A stretch of 64,000 nt of DNA from Bacillus sp. NEB1478 (GCF_031582965.1 NZ_CP134049.1:1798001-1862000); one strand, 5' to 3'; counted from the stretch's first letter, positions 8,250-16,974 are shown. A program made the numbers and translations. Notes: generated by a model from the letters alone, not told the origin.

Positions 8250-9457
8250 CAACACAGATTAATGATTTTCCGGAATTTATACAAAATGCTTGGAACAAAA
8301 GCGGTTTTACTTCATTTACAAACATACAAGAGCGTGCTATTCCTTCCTTGATGGAAAACAAAGATATTGTAATTGAATCTCCAACAGGGACAGGAAAAAC
8401 AATCGCTTATGGTCTTCCTGCACTTGCAAAGATTGATCCAGAGATTAAGAATGCACAAGTAGTTTTTTTGGCACCTACTAGAGAATTGGCTATGCAGATT
8501 TTTGAGGTTTGTCAGAAATTCACTGAAAACAGCGCTATTAGCGGTGCATCACTTATTGGCGGAGCAAACATGCAAAGACAGCTTGATAAATTGAAAAAGA
8601 AACCACAGTTTATTGTGGGGACTCCTGGTCGTGTAAAGGAATTGATTCAAAACAAAAAGCTGAAAATGCATGAAGTCAAAACAATCGTTATTGACGAAGC
8701 GGATCACATTGTTGAAGCAGGTTTTGGAGGAGATGTAGAACAAGTTATTGGAGCGACGTTAAAAGATAGACAACTTGTGTTTGTATCTGCGACGATTAAT
8801 AATAAAACGGAAGAATGGTCTAAAAAATTAGCAGCTCAGCCTATTATTATCAAAGCAGAAAAAGAAACTTCTTCAAACAATATTACACATACGTTTATGC
8901 TGTCTGAATACCGTGATAAAGTAGATAACCTGCGTAAATTAATTCGCCATACACCCAATATTAAATCCATTGTATTTGTGAATAACTCAATGAAAATGGA
9001 TGAATTTGCTTCAAAACTTGAATTTAAGAAAATTCAATTGGGCGTTTTAGCTGGAAATTCAACAAAAGATGACCGTAAAAAAGTCTTGACTGATTTTAAA
9101 CGGGGCAAGATTCCAGTACTGTTAACTACAGACGTAGCAACTCGAGGATTAGATATTCCTGACGTAACCCATGTCGTTCATTTGGAACTTCCTGAGGATG
9201 TAAAACAATACGTTCATCGTTCTGGCAGAACAGGACGTATGGGAAAAGAAGGAACAGTTGTTTCGCTGGTAACAAAAGCGGAGTTATCATCTGTTAAAAA
9301 ATGGACGACAAAATTAAATGTACCTTTACAGAAACAAGTGCTTAAAGAAGGGCAAGTTCTTATTCGTGATGAACAAACAAAGCCAAATAATCAATCACAA
9401 GGGAAAAGTAAACTTCAAAATTTAAAGCCAAACTTTAGTAAAAACAAAAAGCGATAA
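8246..9457 (+). CDS. DEAD-box RNA helicase (YfmL/CshC-like)
   Basis: The 403-residue protein has the complete helicase core: a Q-motif-like start (FPEFIQNAWNKSGFTSFTNIQ), motif I SPTGTGKT, PTRELA, TPGR, DEAD in VIDEADHI, SAT, and the C-terminal RGLDIPDV and HRSGRTGRMG. A basic Lys/Asn-rich tail of about 35 residues follows. It should unwind short RNA duplexes with ATP, as cold-shock or ribosome-assembly helicases of Bacillus do. The closest type is the short YfmL class rather than CshA/CshB, which have longer tails. Its start overlaps the stop codon of the preceding gene. Confidence 0.92.
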   Translation: MTTQINDFPEFIQNAWNKSGFTSFTNIQERAIPSLMENKDIVIESPTGTGKTIAYGLPALAKIDPEIKNAQVVFLAPTRELAMQIFEVCQKFTENSAISGASLIGGANMQRQLDKLKKKPQFIVGTPGRVKELIQNKKLKMHEVKTIVIDEADHIVEAGFGGDVEQVIGATLKDRQLVFVSATINNKTEEWSKKLAAQPIIIKAEKETSSNNITHTFMLSEYRDKVDNLRKLIRHTPNIKSIVFVNNSMKMDEFASKLEFKKIQLGVLAGNSTKDDRKKVLTDFKRGKIPVLLTTDVATRGLDIPDVTHVVHLELPEDVKQYVHRSGRTGRMGKEGTVVSLVTKAELSSVKKWTTKLNVPLQKQVLKEGQVLIRDEQTKPNNQSQGKSKLQNLKPNFSKNKKR

Positions 9458-9507
9458 AAAGGATTTTTAACTCGCATTAGAGAATCTTCCTAAAAAGGGG
9501 AGATTAC

Positions 9508-9804
9508 ATGCAAAGGAATGAATTTTTATATCAGATCAAACCAGTCAGAGACAACTTTATGGATAATCAGACAAAGGCAGAGCAAAAAGCATTAGAAGAG
9601 CATTTCTTATATCTGCAAAGTCTATTGAAAAATGGGAAGCTGGTATTGGCAGGTCCTTGTTTGGATGCATCGTTCGGTGTAGTTATCTTGCAAGAAGTTT
9701 CAGAGAATGAAGCACATACCATTATGGAAAATGATCCAGCAATTGTAAGTAAGATTATGACAGGGACACTTTTTCCATTCCGTGTTTCGCTATTAAATAA
9801 ATAG
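9508..9804 (+). CDS. YCII-related domain protein
   Basis: This 98-residue protein is a ferredoxin-like alpha/beta fold of the YciI type. A conserved His (EEHFLYLQSLLKNGKLVLAGP) and the Asp-containing FGVVIL and ENDPAIVS segments match the family's putative active-site arrangement. Members are small cytoplasmic enzymes of mostly unknown reaction. AAGGGGAG precedes the ATG. The right inverted end of the following repeat begins at its stop codon. Confidence 0.75.
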   Translation: MQRNEFLYQIKPVRDNFMDNQTKAEQKALEEHFLYLQSLLKNGKLVLAGPCLDASFGVVILQEVSENEAHTIMENDPAIVSKIMTGTLFPFRVSLLNK

Positions 9805-9924
9805 CTCTGTTAATTGGTGTTGTTGATAATCCTTGGAAGTCAGAAAAACGGCCTGTCGAGACACCGCAGGAATACGACGAGGAGGCTTGCGGTTTTTCTA
9901 TGCTATAACGATGTTTAACAGAGC
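9804..9924. mobile_element. MITE-like intergenic repeat, 121 bp
   Basis: The element is bounded by perfect 10-bp terminal inverted repeats, GCTCTGTTAA and TTAACAGAGC. An inner stem pairs AGAAAAAC (9842-9849) with GTTTTTCT (9892-9899). The central CACCGCAGGAATACGACGAG and GAGGCTT strings resemble a known class of Bacillaceae intergenic repeats. It has no coding capacity. A degenerate relative lies at 20090-20150. Confidence 0.6.
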
Positions 9925-9935
9925 CAAATAAATAA

Positions 9936-9970
9936 AAGCATTCAGCCGATGAAGGCTGGATGCTTTTTTA
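9936..9970. terminator. Bidirectional terminator
   Basis: AAAGCAT-CAGCC and GGCTG-ATGCTTTTTT form the stem. The hairpin is downstream of the LysM-CAP gene on the minus strand and of the YCII gene on the plus strand. Confidence 0.8.
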
Positions 9971-9992
9971 GTGAGAGTCGTTGTAAAGAAAC

Positions 9993-10778
9993 TTATTTTT
10001 TAAATAATTGTACCCAGGCTCCTTGGTAATAAGCAACCCCAATAGAATCATAATTTGAACTTAAGATATTTTGTCTGTGCCCAGGACTGTTCATCCAATC
10101 TGTCATTACGGCTTGTGGAGAAGCTTGTCCTTTCGCAATGTTTTCGCCAGCGGCTGTGTAATCGATTCCAAAACTTCTCATCATATCAAATGGTGACCCG
10201 TATGTTGGTGAATTATGATCGAAGTAATTCTTTTGAATTATATCTTTTGCTTTCACCATTGCGACATTGCTTAATTCAGCATCAAGTGTTAATGGGGCAA
10301 GTCCAGCTTTTTGACGTTCTTGATTCACAAGTTGAGAAACTTGTGCCGCATAGCTGCCAACAGAAGATTGTGCGGGTGCTGGAGTTGATTGAGGTAAAGG
10401 TGTCGTTTTAGGCGCAGAAGCAGTTGGAACGTCTAAAATTTGACCTGGATAAACCAAATTGATCTGCTTCAATTGCGGGTTAATCTTTTGCATTGCCCAT
10501 AAACTAACATTTGACGCCGAAGCGATTTTAAATAATGTTTCTCCAGATTTAACTGTATAACTTTTGGATGAAGACGGAACATATACAGTTTGTCCAGGAT
10601 ATATAGTTGAACAAGTTAATAAATTCATGCCTTGAATCGTTTTTGGGCTGACATTATGCTGCTGTGCGATGTTGTAAATAGAATCGCCATTTTTTACAGT
10701 GTAAGGTGTTGAAGCATAAGCAGCAGTTCCCATCATAAGAAAAGCAGATATACATAAAGATGCAATTTTTAAACGCAT
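9993..10778 (-). CDS. Secreted LysM-CAP (SCP/PR1) domain protein, YkwD-like
   Basis: The 261-residue precursor has a signal peptide (about 1-22, ending AAYAS), two LysM modules (about 24-67 and 73-116) and a Pro/Ala/Ser linker. A C-terminal CAP domain follows (about 145-261) with HNSPTYGSPFDMM, AGENIAKGQ and MNSPGHRQNIL, the conserved His/Glu CAP signatures. It should bind peptidoglycan at the cell or spore surface. The family includes B. subtilis YkwD and spore-coat-associated proteins, but the catalytic role is unknown. A palindrome overlaps the likely promoter region. Confidence 0.88.
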   Translation of the reverse strand: MRLKIASLCISAFLMMGTAAYASTPYTVKNGDSIYNIAQQHNVSPKTIQGMNLLTCSTIYPGQTVYVPSSSKSYTVKSGETLFKIASASNVSLWAMQKINPQLKQINLVYPGQILDVPTASAPKTTPLPQSTPAPAQSSVGSYAAQVSQLVNQERQKAGLAPLTLDAELSNVAMVKAKDIIQKNYFDHNSPTYGSPFDMMRSFGIDYTAAGENIAKGQASPQAVMTDWMNSPGHRQNILSSNYDSIGVAYYQGAWVQLFKK

Positions 10779-10820
10779 ATAATCCCCCGATATACCGTTT
10801 CCTTAACGACTTTCACTATT

Positions 10821-10842
10821 ATAATACTCACATAAGTATTAT
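10821..10842. promoter_or_regulatory. Palindrome upstream of the LysM-CAP gene
   Basis: ATAATACT and AGTATTAT are perfect 8-base arms separated by six bases, and a TATAAT-like sequence overlaps them. The site sits about 45 bases upstream of the start codon on the minus strand and could be an operator. Confidence 0.4.
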
Positions 10843-10977
10843 ATTGAGACAACTGGGAATCACAGAGAATTTTTGTAAATAAATGTATTGCTTTGTGTGC
10901 TTTATGATAAAAGAAAGGGTTTTCATGTCGATTTGTAGAATTACCATACTATGAAGGAAATAGAAAGGACTGAGATT

Positions 10978-11466
10978 ATGAGTATTCATAAAGCTTCGAT
11001 GGAAGGTAATTTAATAGAGCTAAAAACTATACTTTCGAATAAAGATACACAAGTTAATGAATTGCAAGACGGTTGGTCTCCTTTACATTTAGCTGCTCAT
11101 TTTGGACACTATGAAGCCGTGGACCTGCTTTTGCAAAATCATGCAGATGTACATGTGAAATCTGAAAATGAAATGACTAATACACCGCTTCATGCTGCCG
11201 CAGCAAATAAAAAGAACCGTTCTGAAATGTTGGGGTTACTACTTAAACATGGTGCAAATATAAATGAAAAACAAGGCGGTGGCTGGACCATACTTCACCA
11301 AGCCGCGCATCATAATGATCCTGAAATGCTTTTGTTTTATTTAGAGCATGGTGCAGATCCATTTTTAGCAAAAAATGATGGGAAGACAGCATTAGAACTT
11401 GCCGAAGATGAAAATTTGGATGAAGCTGCAAACGTCTTGAGAAACTTTACATTAAATAAAATCTAA
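10978..11466 (+). CDS. Ankyrin-repeat protein
   Basis: The 162-residue product consists almost wholly of four to five ankyrin repeats (for example GWSPLHLAAHFGHYEAVDLL, NTPLHAAAA, GWTILHQAAHH and GKTALELAEDE). It has no signal peptide, so it is probably a cytoplasmic protein-binding module whose partner is not evident. I chose ATG 10978 because AAAGGA lies nine bases upstream, while the ATG at 10951 has none. It is a single-gene unit with its own terminator. Confidence 0.88.
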   Translation: MSIHKASMEGNLIELKTILSNKDTQVNELQDGWSPLHLAAHFGHYEAVDLLLQNHADVHVKSENEMTNTPLHAAAANKKNRSEMLGLLLKHGANINEKQGGGWTILHQAAHHNDPEMLLFYLEHGADPFLAKNDGKTALELAEDENLDEAANVLRNFTLNKI

Positions 11467-11488
11467 AATACAGGGCAGCCTGTATTTT
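11465..11488 (+). terminator. Terminator of the ankyrin gene
   Basis: AAAATACAGG and CCTGTATTTT form a 10-bp stem with a GCAG loop, followed by T and C. Confidence 0.85.
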
Positions 11489-11554
11489 TCTTTTTTGTAT
11501 AATTTGTTATTATAGGAAAGGTAGTTTTTGACGAAGTAAAAGAAGGTGAAGAAA

Positions 11555-12466
11555 ATGCAATATCAAGTGCTGCTTTATTATAGATATGTCAAAATAGAAG
11601 ATCCTCTAACTTTTAAAGAAGAGCATCTTAATCTATGTAAAGAAATTGGACTGAAAGGTCGAATTCTAGTTGCTGAAGAAGGAATTAACGGAACTGTATC
11701 AGGTACAATTGAACAGACAGAACAATATATGAATCATATGAGAAACGATACACGATTTGTTGATACGGTCTTTAAGATTGAAGCTGCAAGTGAACATGCT
11801 TTTAAAAAGATGAAAGTAAGGGTTAAACCTGAACTTGTCCATCTAAATTTAGAAGAAGATGTTAACCCAAATGAAACAACCGGTAAACATCTATCTCCAA
11901 AAGAATGGATGAAAGCTTTACAGCAAGATGATGTTGTTATTTTGGACGCTCGTAATACGTACGAATATGATTTGGGCCATTTCAAAAATGCGATCCGGCC
12001 AGATGTTGAAACTTTCAGAGATTTACCAAAATGGATAAAGGAGAATTTTACTCAATTTAAAGACAAGAAAGTTCTTACTTATTGTACAGGCGGTATACGT
12101 TGTGAAAAATTCTCTGGGTTCTTAGTGAAAGAAGGATTTAAAGATGTTTCACAGCTTGAAGGCGGCATCATTAATTATGGTTATGATGAAGAAACAAAGG
12201 GAAAATTTTGGGACGGTAAATGCTACGTGTTCGATGAAAGAATTTCTGTATCTGTAAATCGCAGCGGAGACGAAACGGTTGTAGGAAAATGCTGTTATTG
12301 CGGTAATCCTGAAGAACGCTATGTGAAATGCGGTAATCCAGAGTGTAATGCACATCTTTTAATGTGCGAAAAATGTGAGAAAGAGCATAAACGTTCATGC
12401 AGCAAACAATGCAAAGAACATCCATGGAACCGTTATGTTAAAGAAAACGAAAGTATAAAAGGATGA
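11555..12466 (+). CDS. trhO: tRNA uridine(34) hydroxylase TrhO (rhodanese domain)
   Basis: The 303-residue protein matches the YceA/TrhO family, which makes 5-hydroxyuridine at the tRNA wobble position. It has an N-terminal acylphosphatase-like domain ([20 protein letters not shown]) and a rhodanese domain (about 125-225) with the catalytic loop [11 protein letters not shown] Cys-rich C-terminus follows ([19 protein letters not shown] and [17 protein letters not shown]) that probably binds zinc. I used ATG 11555, which AAGGTGA precedes. Confidence 0.92.
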   Translation: MQYQVLLYYRYVKIEDPLTFKEEHLNLCKEIGLKGRILVAEEGINGTVSGTIEQTEQYMNHMRNDTRFVDTVFKIEAASEHAFKKMKVRVKPELVHLNLEEDVNPNETTGKHLSPKEWMKALQQDDVVILDARNTYEYDLGHFKNAIRPDVETFRDLPKWIKENFTQFKDKKVLTYCTGGIRCEKFSGFLVKEGFKDVSQLEGGIINYGYDEETKGKFWDGKCYVFDERISVSVNRSGDETVVGKCCYCGNPEERYVKCGNPECNAHLLMCEKCEKEHKRSCSKQCKEHPWNRYVKENESIKG

Positions 12467-12487
12467 CAATCTGAGCCATCCTTTTGT
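12457..12487 (+). terminator. trhO terminator
   Basis: AAAAGGATG and CATCCTTTT pair across the stop codon and are followed by GTTT. Confidence 0.7.
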
Positions 12488-12576
12488 TTGCAGATATAAT
12501 AAAAAACGCGCAAAGAATTTCTTATCCTATTTATTGATTTTAAAGTAAAATATAGGATAGGAGAGTGGATAGAAAG

Positions 12577-13209
12577 ATGAAAAAAATCAATTTCATAATT
12601 AGTTTCTGCTGTTTAATTACAATCTTTTGTGCATTTTATCAATATTCTTTTATTGAATATTTGGATACTGGGATACGAAGTCTTCTCTTTAACGCGAGAA
12701 ATGATTTCTTGAATTATGCTGTTTTGGCATTTACACATGTTGGAGATGCAGCTGTGCTGGGGACAATATGTTTACTTGGAACGATCGTATTATTTTTTTA
12801 TAAAAAATGGATTAACGGTTTTTTATTATTATCCAGTCTTACTGTTACGTTTGGTTTAAATAAACTAATAAAGAACGCTTTTGAGCGGGAACGTCCTCTA
12901 GAACATCGATTGTTAGATGAAGATGGATTCAGTTTTCCAAGTGGAAACGCAATGGTAGGAACATCATTTTATTTGTTTGCTGCATTTATACTTTATCAAA
13001 AATTTCAAAAACCTTGGATTTTGTGGGTCGGTACCATTTTTCCCTTTTTATTAGGTATTAGCCGGATATATATAGGTGTACACTATCCTTCTGATATTTT
13101 GGCTGGGTTTTGTATAGGAGTCTTATGCTGCCTTGGTTTGATCGGAATTTCGACTTTTTATGGTAAAGTGAAGCAAAAATCAGTACAAAACAAAAATACT
13201 GCTATATAG
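12577..13209 (+). CDS. PAP2-family membrane phosphatase
   Basis: The 210-residue protein has about five to six membrane helices and the three PAP2 motifs: KNAFERERP (K-x6-RP), PSGN, and SRIYIGVHYPSD (SR-x5-H-x3-D). Such enzymes dephosphorylate lipid phosphates such as phosphatidylglycerophosphate or undecaprenyl diphosphate. The sequence does not decide the substrate. PSGN replaces the more common PSGH, so the residue normally assisting catalysis differs. ATG 12577 is preferred because AGGAGA lies just upstream of an in-frame GTG (12565) that is too close to it. Confidence 0.88.
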   Translation: MKKINFIISFCCLITIFCAFYQYSFIEYLDTGIRSLLFNARNDFLNYAVLAFTHVGDAAVLGTICLLGTIVLFFYKKWINGFLLLSSLTVTFGLNKLIKNAFERERPLEHRLLDEDGFSFPSGNAMVGTSFYLFAAFILYQKFQKPWILWVGTIFPFLLGISRIYIGVHYPSDILAGFCIGVLCCLGLIGISTFYGKVKQKSVQNKNTAI

Positions 13210-13274
13210 ATTTTCAATAAAAAGACTAATTTGTTATAATCATAATGTAATGTTTACCGAGAGGGTGCAAAGAA

Positions 13275-13463
13275 ATGCTTCCAATTGTCTTTCCTGAGAA
13301 CAAGATGGAATACATACCAGCGATTATTACGCTTATCATTTTTACGATATTTGCATGGCGTACTGTCGTTTTCTTCAAAAAACACCATGCAAAAGAATTA
13401 AAAGAAGCACAATTACTTGAACAAGATTTGTTAAATATTCATACAGAAAACAAGGACCTTTAA
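13275..13463 (+). CDS. Small single-pass membrane protein, hypothetical
   Basis: This 62-residue protein has one membrane helix (about residues 13-34, [15 protein letters not shown]) followed by a charged helical tail, [26 protein letters not shown] precedes the ATG. No family is recognised. It is a lone short gene between the phosphatase and an SASP gene. Confidence 0.6.
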   Translation: MLPIVFPENKMEYIPAIITLIIFTIFAWRTVVFFKKHHAKELKEAQLLEQDLLNIHTENKDL

Positions 13464-13501
13464 CGGTTCTTGTTTTTTTTCTGAAAAAAATTATTTTTCT
13501 A

Positions 13502-13531
13502 TGAATAGGTTTTCAAAAATGACTCATACTA
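13502..13531 (+). promoter_or_regulatory. Putative sigma-G promoter of the SASP gene
   Basis: GAATA (13503-13507) is followed after 17 bases by CATACTA (13525-13531). This fits the forespore sigma-G pattern GNATR plus CATNNTA, as expected for an alpha/beta SASP gene. Confidence 0.65.
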
Positions 13532-13593
13532 CATTTAACGGAAAAACAAACATGATTTTCCGTACATATTATCTCCCAAAGGAGGGAAATCGC

Positions 13594-13782
13594 ATGGCAC
13601 GTAACCAAAGCAACCAAATCGTAGTTCCTGGAGCACAAGGTGCTCTTGATGCAATGAAGCAAGAGATTGCTGCTGAGTTCGGAGTACATCTTGGACCAGA
13701 CACAACTTCTCGTGCAAACGGATCTGTTGGTGGCGAAATCACTAAACGTCTTGTAGCACAAGCGTTAGGCGGACTTCGTTAA
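13594..13782 (+). CDS. Alpha/beta-type small acid-soluble spore protein
   Basis: The 62-residue protein has the SASP signatures: [20 protein letters not shown] around the germination protease cleavage site, then [17 protein letters not shown]. These proteins coat spore DNA and protect it from UV and heat. AAAGGAGGG lies before ATG 13594. An in-frame ATG 93 bases upstream lies within the promoter and is not used. A strong terminator follows. Confidence 0.97.
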   Translation: MARNQSNQIVVPGAQGALDAMKQEIAAEFGVHLGPDTTSRANGSVGGEITKRLVAQALGGLR

Positions 13783-13801
13783 TCGGCAACCTCCTTGTAA
13801 G

Positions 13802-13833
13802 AAAAGCCCTTGCTCAAATGAGCTGGGGCTTTT
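13802..13833 (+). terminator. SASP gene terminator
   Basis: AAAAGCCC-GCTCA and TGAGC-GGGCTTTT pair in a long stem with a two-base loop. Confidence 0.85.
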
Positions 13834-13875
13834 AGTTTGTGAAAATAAAAAAAATACATAAAAGGTAAAAAAAGG

Positions 13876-13923
13876 TTGATAAAACTAATGGCTTTAGTTA
13901 TCATAAACTAATAACATTAGTTT
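13876..13923 (+). promoter_or_regulatory. Sigma-A promoter with nested inverted repeats (likely TetR operator)
   Basis: TTGATA and TATCAT are separated by 17 bases. Inverted arms AAACTAATG (13882-13890) and CATTAGTTT (13915-13923) enclose a second pair, TTAGTT (13894-13899) and AACTAA (13906-13911). The repeats cover the promoter of the MBL-TetR pair and are a plausible autoregulatory operator. Confidence 0.6.
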
Positions 13924-13948
13924 ATTTTCAAAAGGAGAGGTTTAAGTT

Positions 13949-14680
13949 ATGAAGATTACGAATATAGGGGATCTATATCAATTAACCTTTTTACCACATT
14001 TTTTCCCAGTTAATTGTTATTTAGTAGAAGAAAAGAATAGCTTGACTTTAATAGATGCTGCTCTTCCACATAGCAGTAGAGGTATTATAAGAGCTGCACA
14101 AAAAATCGGTAAACCTATTACCAAAATTGTCTTAACTCATGCCCATGATGATCATGTGGGTGCACTAGACTCACTTAAAGAACAATTACCGCATGCTTTA
14201 GTTTATATTTCAAAACGTGATGCACGTCTAATGGAAGGCGATCGTTCCCTAGATTCACATGAAACTAATACTCCTATAAAGGGTGGGGTATCGAATAAAA
14301 TTCAAACCCGAGCAGATGTACTGCTTAAAGAGGGGGATAAAATAGGTTCGCTCGAAGCTATTTCCGCTCCGGGCCATACACCGGGCTCGATGGCATTTCA
14401 TGATCCTCGTACAGGAGTTTTAATTGCAGGTGATGCTTTTCAGACTAGAGGAGGATTTGCTATAGCAGGTCAATTAGTACCATTATTTCCTTTTCCAAAA
14501 TGGGGGACATGGGATGAAAAAGAGGCAGCTATTACTGCTCGTAAATTATACGATATCAATCCAGTACTCCTTGCTGTAGGACATGGGAAAATGCTAGAAA
14601 ATCCTCTTCCTCTCATAAAAAAAGCATTAGAAAAGTCCCCTTTTCTAACGACAGATATTAAAGATAAAAGGAGCAGTTAA
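13949..14680 (+). CDS. MBL-fold metallo-hydrolase
   Basis: The 243-residue cytoplasmic protein has the metallo-beta-lactamase-fold metal ligands: THAHDDHVGA (HxHxDH), GHTPGS, AGDAF and the final GHG. Members hydrolyse thioesters, lactones or similar compounds, and the substrate is not evident. It is the first gene of a two-gene unit, four bases before the TetR gene, and sits behind an operator-like promoter. The TetR protein therefore probably controls it in response to the enzyme's substrate. Confidence 0.88.
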   Translation: MKITNIGDLYQLTFLPHFFPVNCYLVEEKNSLTLIDAALPHSSRGIIRAAQKIGKPITKIVLTHAHDDHVGALDSLKEQLPHALVYISKRDARLMEGDRSLDSHETNTPIKGGVSNKIQTRADVLLKEGDKIGSLEAISAPGHTPGSMAFHDPRTGVLIAGDAFQTRGGFAIAGQLVPLFPFPKWGTWDEKEAAITARKLYDINPVLLAVGHGKMLENPLPLIKKALEKSPFLTTDIKDKRSS

Positions 14681-14683
14681 AGA

Positions 14684-15265
14684 ATGTCGCCTAGAATTGG
14701 GCTCGATTCAAAAACTGTCGTAATGACAGCTGCCAAGATTGCAGATGAGCGAGGGGTCGATCAAGTTACATTAGCATCACTTGCCCGGACATTGAAAATT
14801 CGAACCCCTTCATTATATAACCATATAGATGGATTAGAGGGGCTTAAGAGAAAATTAGCTATATATGGATTAAAAGAATTGCGTATAAAGCTTCAAAAAA
14901 ATATTTCAGAAAAAGATAAAGAGGAAACGATTAGGAGTTTGGCAGAAGCCTATATACAATTTGCTAGATCACGTCCTGGTCTTTATGAATTAATATTACC
15001 TGCTGCAGATCTCAATGACCCCGATATTCATCAGGAAGGTAAGGCACTTGTTGATATATTAATTGGTGTTTTTCGAGATTATGATCTGAAGGAGGATGCA
15101 GCTCTGCATGCTGTTAGGGGTTTTCGAAGTGTACTTCATGGATTTGTATCATTGGAGCAAAAGGGAGGATACGGTCTTCCGCTGGACTTAGACGTGACTC
15201 TAAAATTACTAATTAGTTCCTTTATAAAGGGTATACCTGTTTTTCAGCAAAATGATAGCGAATAA
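14684..15265 (+). CDS. TetR-family transcriptional regulator
   Basis: The 193-residue protein has an N-terminal TetR helix-turn-helix (VTLASLARTLKIRTPSLYNH, about residues 25-50) and a WHG-like C-terminal ligand domain containing RGFRSVLHGFVSLE. It is cotranscribed with the MBL hydrolase and probably represses the shared promoter at 13876-13904. It lacks a separate promoter. Confidence 0.9.
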   Translation: MSPRIGLDSKTVVMTAAKIADERGVDQVTLASLARTLKIRTPSLYNHIDGLEGLKRKLAIYGLKELRIKLQKNISEKDKEETIRSLAEAYIQFARSRPGLYELILPAADLNDPDIHQEGKALVDILIGVFRDYDLKEDAALHAVRGFRSVLHGFVSLEQKGGYGLPLDLDVTLKLLISSFIKGIPVFQQNDSE

Positions 15266-15352
15266 AAGAAAGAGAATATTGGAACTGAATTTAAAAGAAT
15301 ATGTAGAAAATAATCAATAATTTTATTTAGAGATAGGGAAAAGGTGTTTAAT

Positions 15353-15790
15353 ATGGTAAACGTTTTTACTGAAATTATTATCAACGTTCCGCGAGATAAA
15401 GTAGAAGAATATACATCCAATCCAGATAATGCTCCTGAATGGTATGTAAATATTAAATCAGCCGAATGGAGGACAGAAAATCTTATTAGGGTTGGTTCAA
15501 AAATCGCGTTTAAAGCAGATTTTTTAGGACGTCAGCTTGCTTACGTTTATGAGATTAAAGAGTACGTTCCTAATGAAAAATTAGTAATGAGAACAGCCGA
15601 TGGACCATTTCCTATGGAGACGACTTATACTTGGGAAGCTGTTAAAGACAACTCAACTAGAATGACTTTACAAAACAGAGGTGTACCTTCAGGGTTTTCA
15701 AAATGGTTTTCCCCAATTATGGTATACATGATGAAATCAGCAAACAAAAAAGATCTAAAAAAATTAAAAGAAATTCTAGAAAGAGACTAA
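15353..15790 (+). CDS. SRPBCC-family protein
   Basis: The 145-residue protein has the START/Bet v1-like pattern: an initial strand FTEIIINVPRDKVEEY, then NAPEWYVNIKSAEW and a C-terminal amphipathic helix. Such proteins bind hydrophobic ligands or act as cyclases, and no specific ligand is evident. I used ATG 15353 with AAAGGTG upstream. The 87-base gap after the TetR gene leaves open whether it belongs to the same transcript. Confidence 0.82.
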   Translation: MVNVFTEIIINVPRDKVEEYTSNPDNAPEWYVNIKSAEWRTENLIRVGSKIAFKADFLGRQLAYVYEIKEYVPNEKLVMRTADGPFPMETTYTWEAVKDNSTRMTLQNRGVPSGFSKWFSPIMVYMMKSANKKDLKKLKEILERD

Positions 15791-15848
15791 TCACATATGG
15801 TTAGTGCTCATTTTCTATTTTGTTCTAATAAATATACATTTTATCATG

Positions 15849-15868
15849 TATAATGAAAGCGTTATCAT
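15849..15868 (+). promoter_or_regulatory. kynA -10 box with CcpA (cre) site
   Basis: TATAAT (15849-15854) is overlapped by ATGAAAGCGTTATCAT (15853-15868), which fits the cre consensus WTGNAANCGNWNNCWW at every position. No good -35 is visible. Confidence 0.65.
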
Positions 15869-15904
15869 TTCATTGGGGGATTTGTCCTGATTGGAGAGGT
15901 TTGT

Positions 15905-16753
15905 ATGACAGAACAGAAAAAAATAGACAGCAAAGAATCTGAAAAAGGGATCTATACGGATTTTATGAATCAGATGACGTATGGAGAATATTTAAAACTA
16001 GACCAGATTTTATCCAGTCAAAAAAGACTATCAGGTCATCATGATGAGATGCTTTTTATCATCATTCATCAAGTGAGTGAGTTATGGATGAAATTGATCT
16101 TACATGAAACGCGCTCTGCAATTTCTTCTATTGAAAACGGTAATCTTCATGCTGCATTTAAAATGCTTTCACGTGTGTCTAAAATTCAGTCGCAGATCAT
16201 TGAATCCTGGGATGTGTTATCTACTTTAACACCTGCAGAGTATATGGAGTTCAGGGATAAATTAGGACAAGCATCTGGATTTCAATCCTATCAATATCGA
16301 ATGGTTGAATTTGCTTTGGGCTACAAAACACCGCACATTTTAGAAATCTATAAAAAAGATCAGGAGCTTCTTGAGCAGCTTACGGCAGCACTTCATACTC
16401 CTAGTTTGTATGATGTATCCATCCAGGCATTAGCGAACGGTGGACTTTTTATTGATGAGGAAGTTCTTAATCGTGATGTGACTAAAAAATACGAATATAA
16501 CAGCAGCGTTGAATCAGCATGGTTGGAAGTATATAAAAATGTAGACAAATATTGGGACCTTTATGAACTCGCAGAAAAACTTGTAGATATTGAGGACAAT
16601 CTGCAGCAGTGGCGTTTCCGTCATATGAAAACGGTGGAAAGAATCATCGGTTTTAAAGTGGGAACTGGCGGCTCATCTGGTGTAAATTATTTAAAGAAAG
16701 TTCTCGATCAGCGCTTTTTTCCAGAACTTTGGGATCTTAGGACGAGTATATAA
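15905..16753 (+). CDS. kynA: Tryptophan 2,3-dioxygenase
   Basis: The 282-residue heme enzyme opens the indole ring of tryptophan to N-formylkynurenine. Family segments are clear: [40 protein letters not shown] and the C-terminal [11 protein letters not shown], which should include the proximal heme His. GGAGAGG precedes the ATG. No kynB or kynU lies next to it, which is unusual because Bacillus often clusters these genes. A cre site at the promoter suggests glucose repression. Confidence 0.95.
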   Translation: MTEQKKIDSKESEKGIYTDFMNQMTYGEYLKLDQILSSQKRLSGHHDEMLFIIIHQVSELWMKLILHETRSAISSIENGNLHAAFKMLSRVSKIQSQIIESWDVLSTLTPAEYMEFRDKLGQASGFQSYQYRMVEFALGYKTPHILEIYKKDQELLEQLTAALHTPSLYDVSIQALANGGLFIDEEVLNRDVTKKYEYNSSVESAWLEVYKNVDKYWDLYELAEKLVDIEDNLQQWRFRHMKTVERIIGFKVGTGGSSGVNYLKKVLDQRFFPELWDLRTSI

Positions 16754-16764
16754 AAGTAAGAAGT

Positions 16765-16795
16765 GAGTGGACACCTTGTTCCACTCTTTTTATTT
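16765..16795 (+). terminator. kynA terminator
   Basis: GAGTGG and CCACTC flank ten bases and are followed by TTTTTATTT. Confidence 0.7.
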
Positions 16796-16974
16796 GACTA
16801 CACACGTTGCCTACTATATATTAGCTGACGAACAGCACTTAACAAACAATATTTTTAAAGTAAAAGAAATGTATGTTATTCTGTACGATCTGGATGGAAT
16901 GGATAAAGACTTGGAGAAGCAGCTTGCAGCACCAAAGTGAAGATTAGCAACTATGGAGAAGGAGACTCACACCG

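Noticed and set aside
16869..16940. Short frame (23 codons from ATG, longer open frame upstream) between kynA and the ABM gene
   Set aside because: There is no ribosome binding site before the ATG, the upstream frame runs through the kynA terminator, and no family likeness was seen. It is probably chance or a worn remnant.
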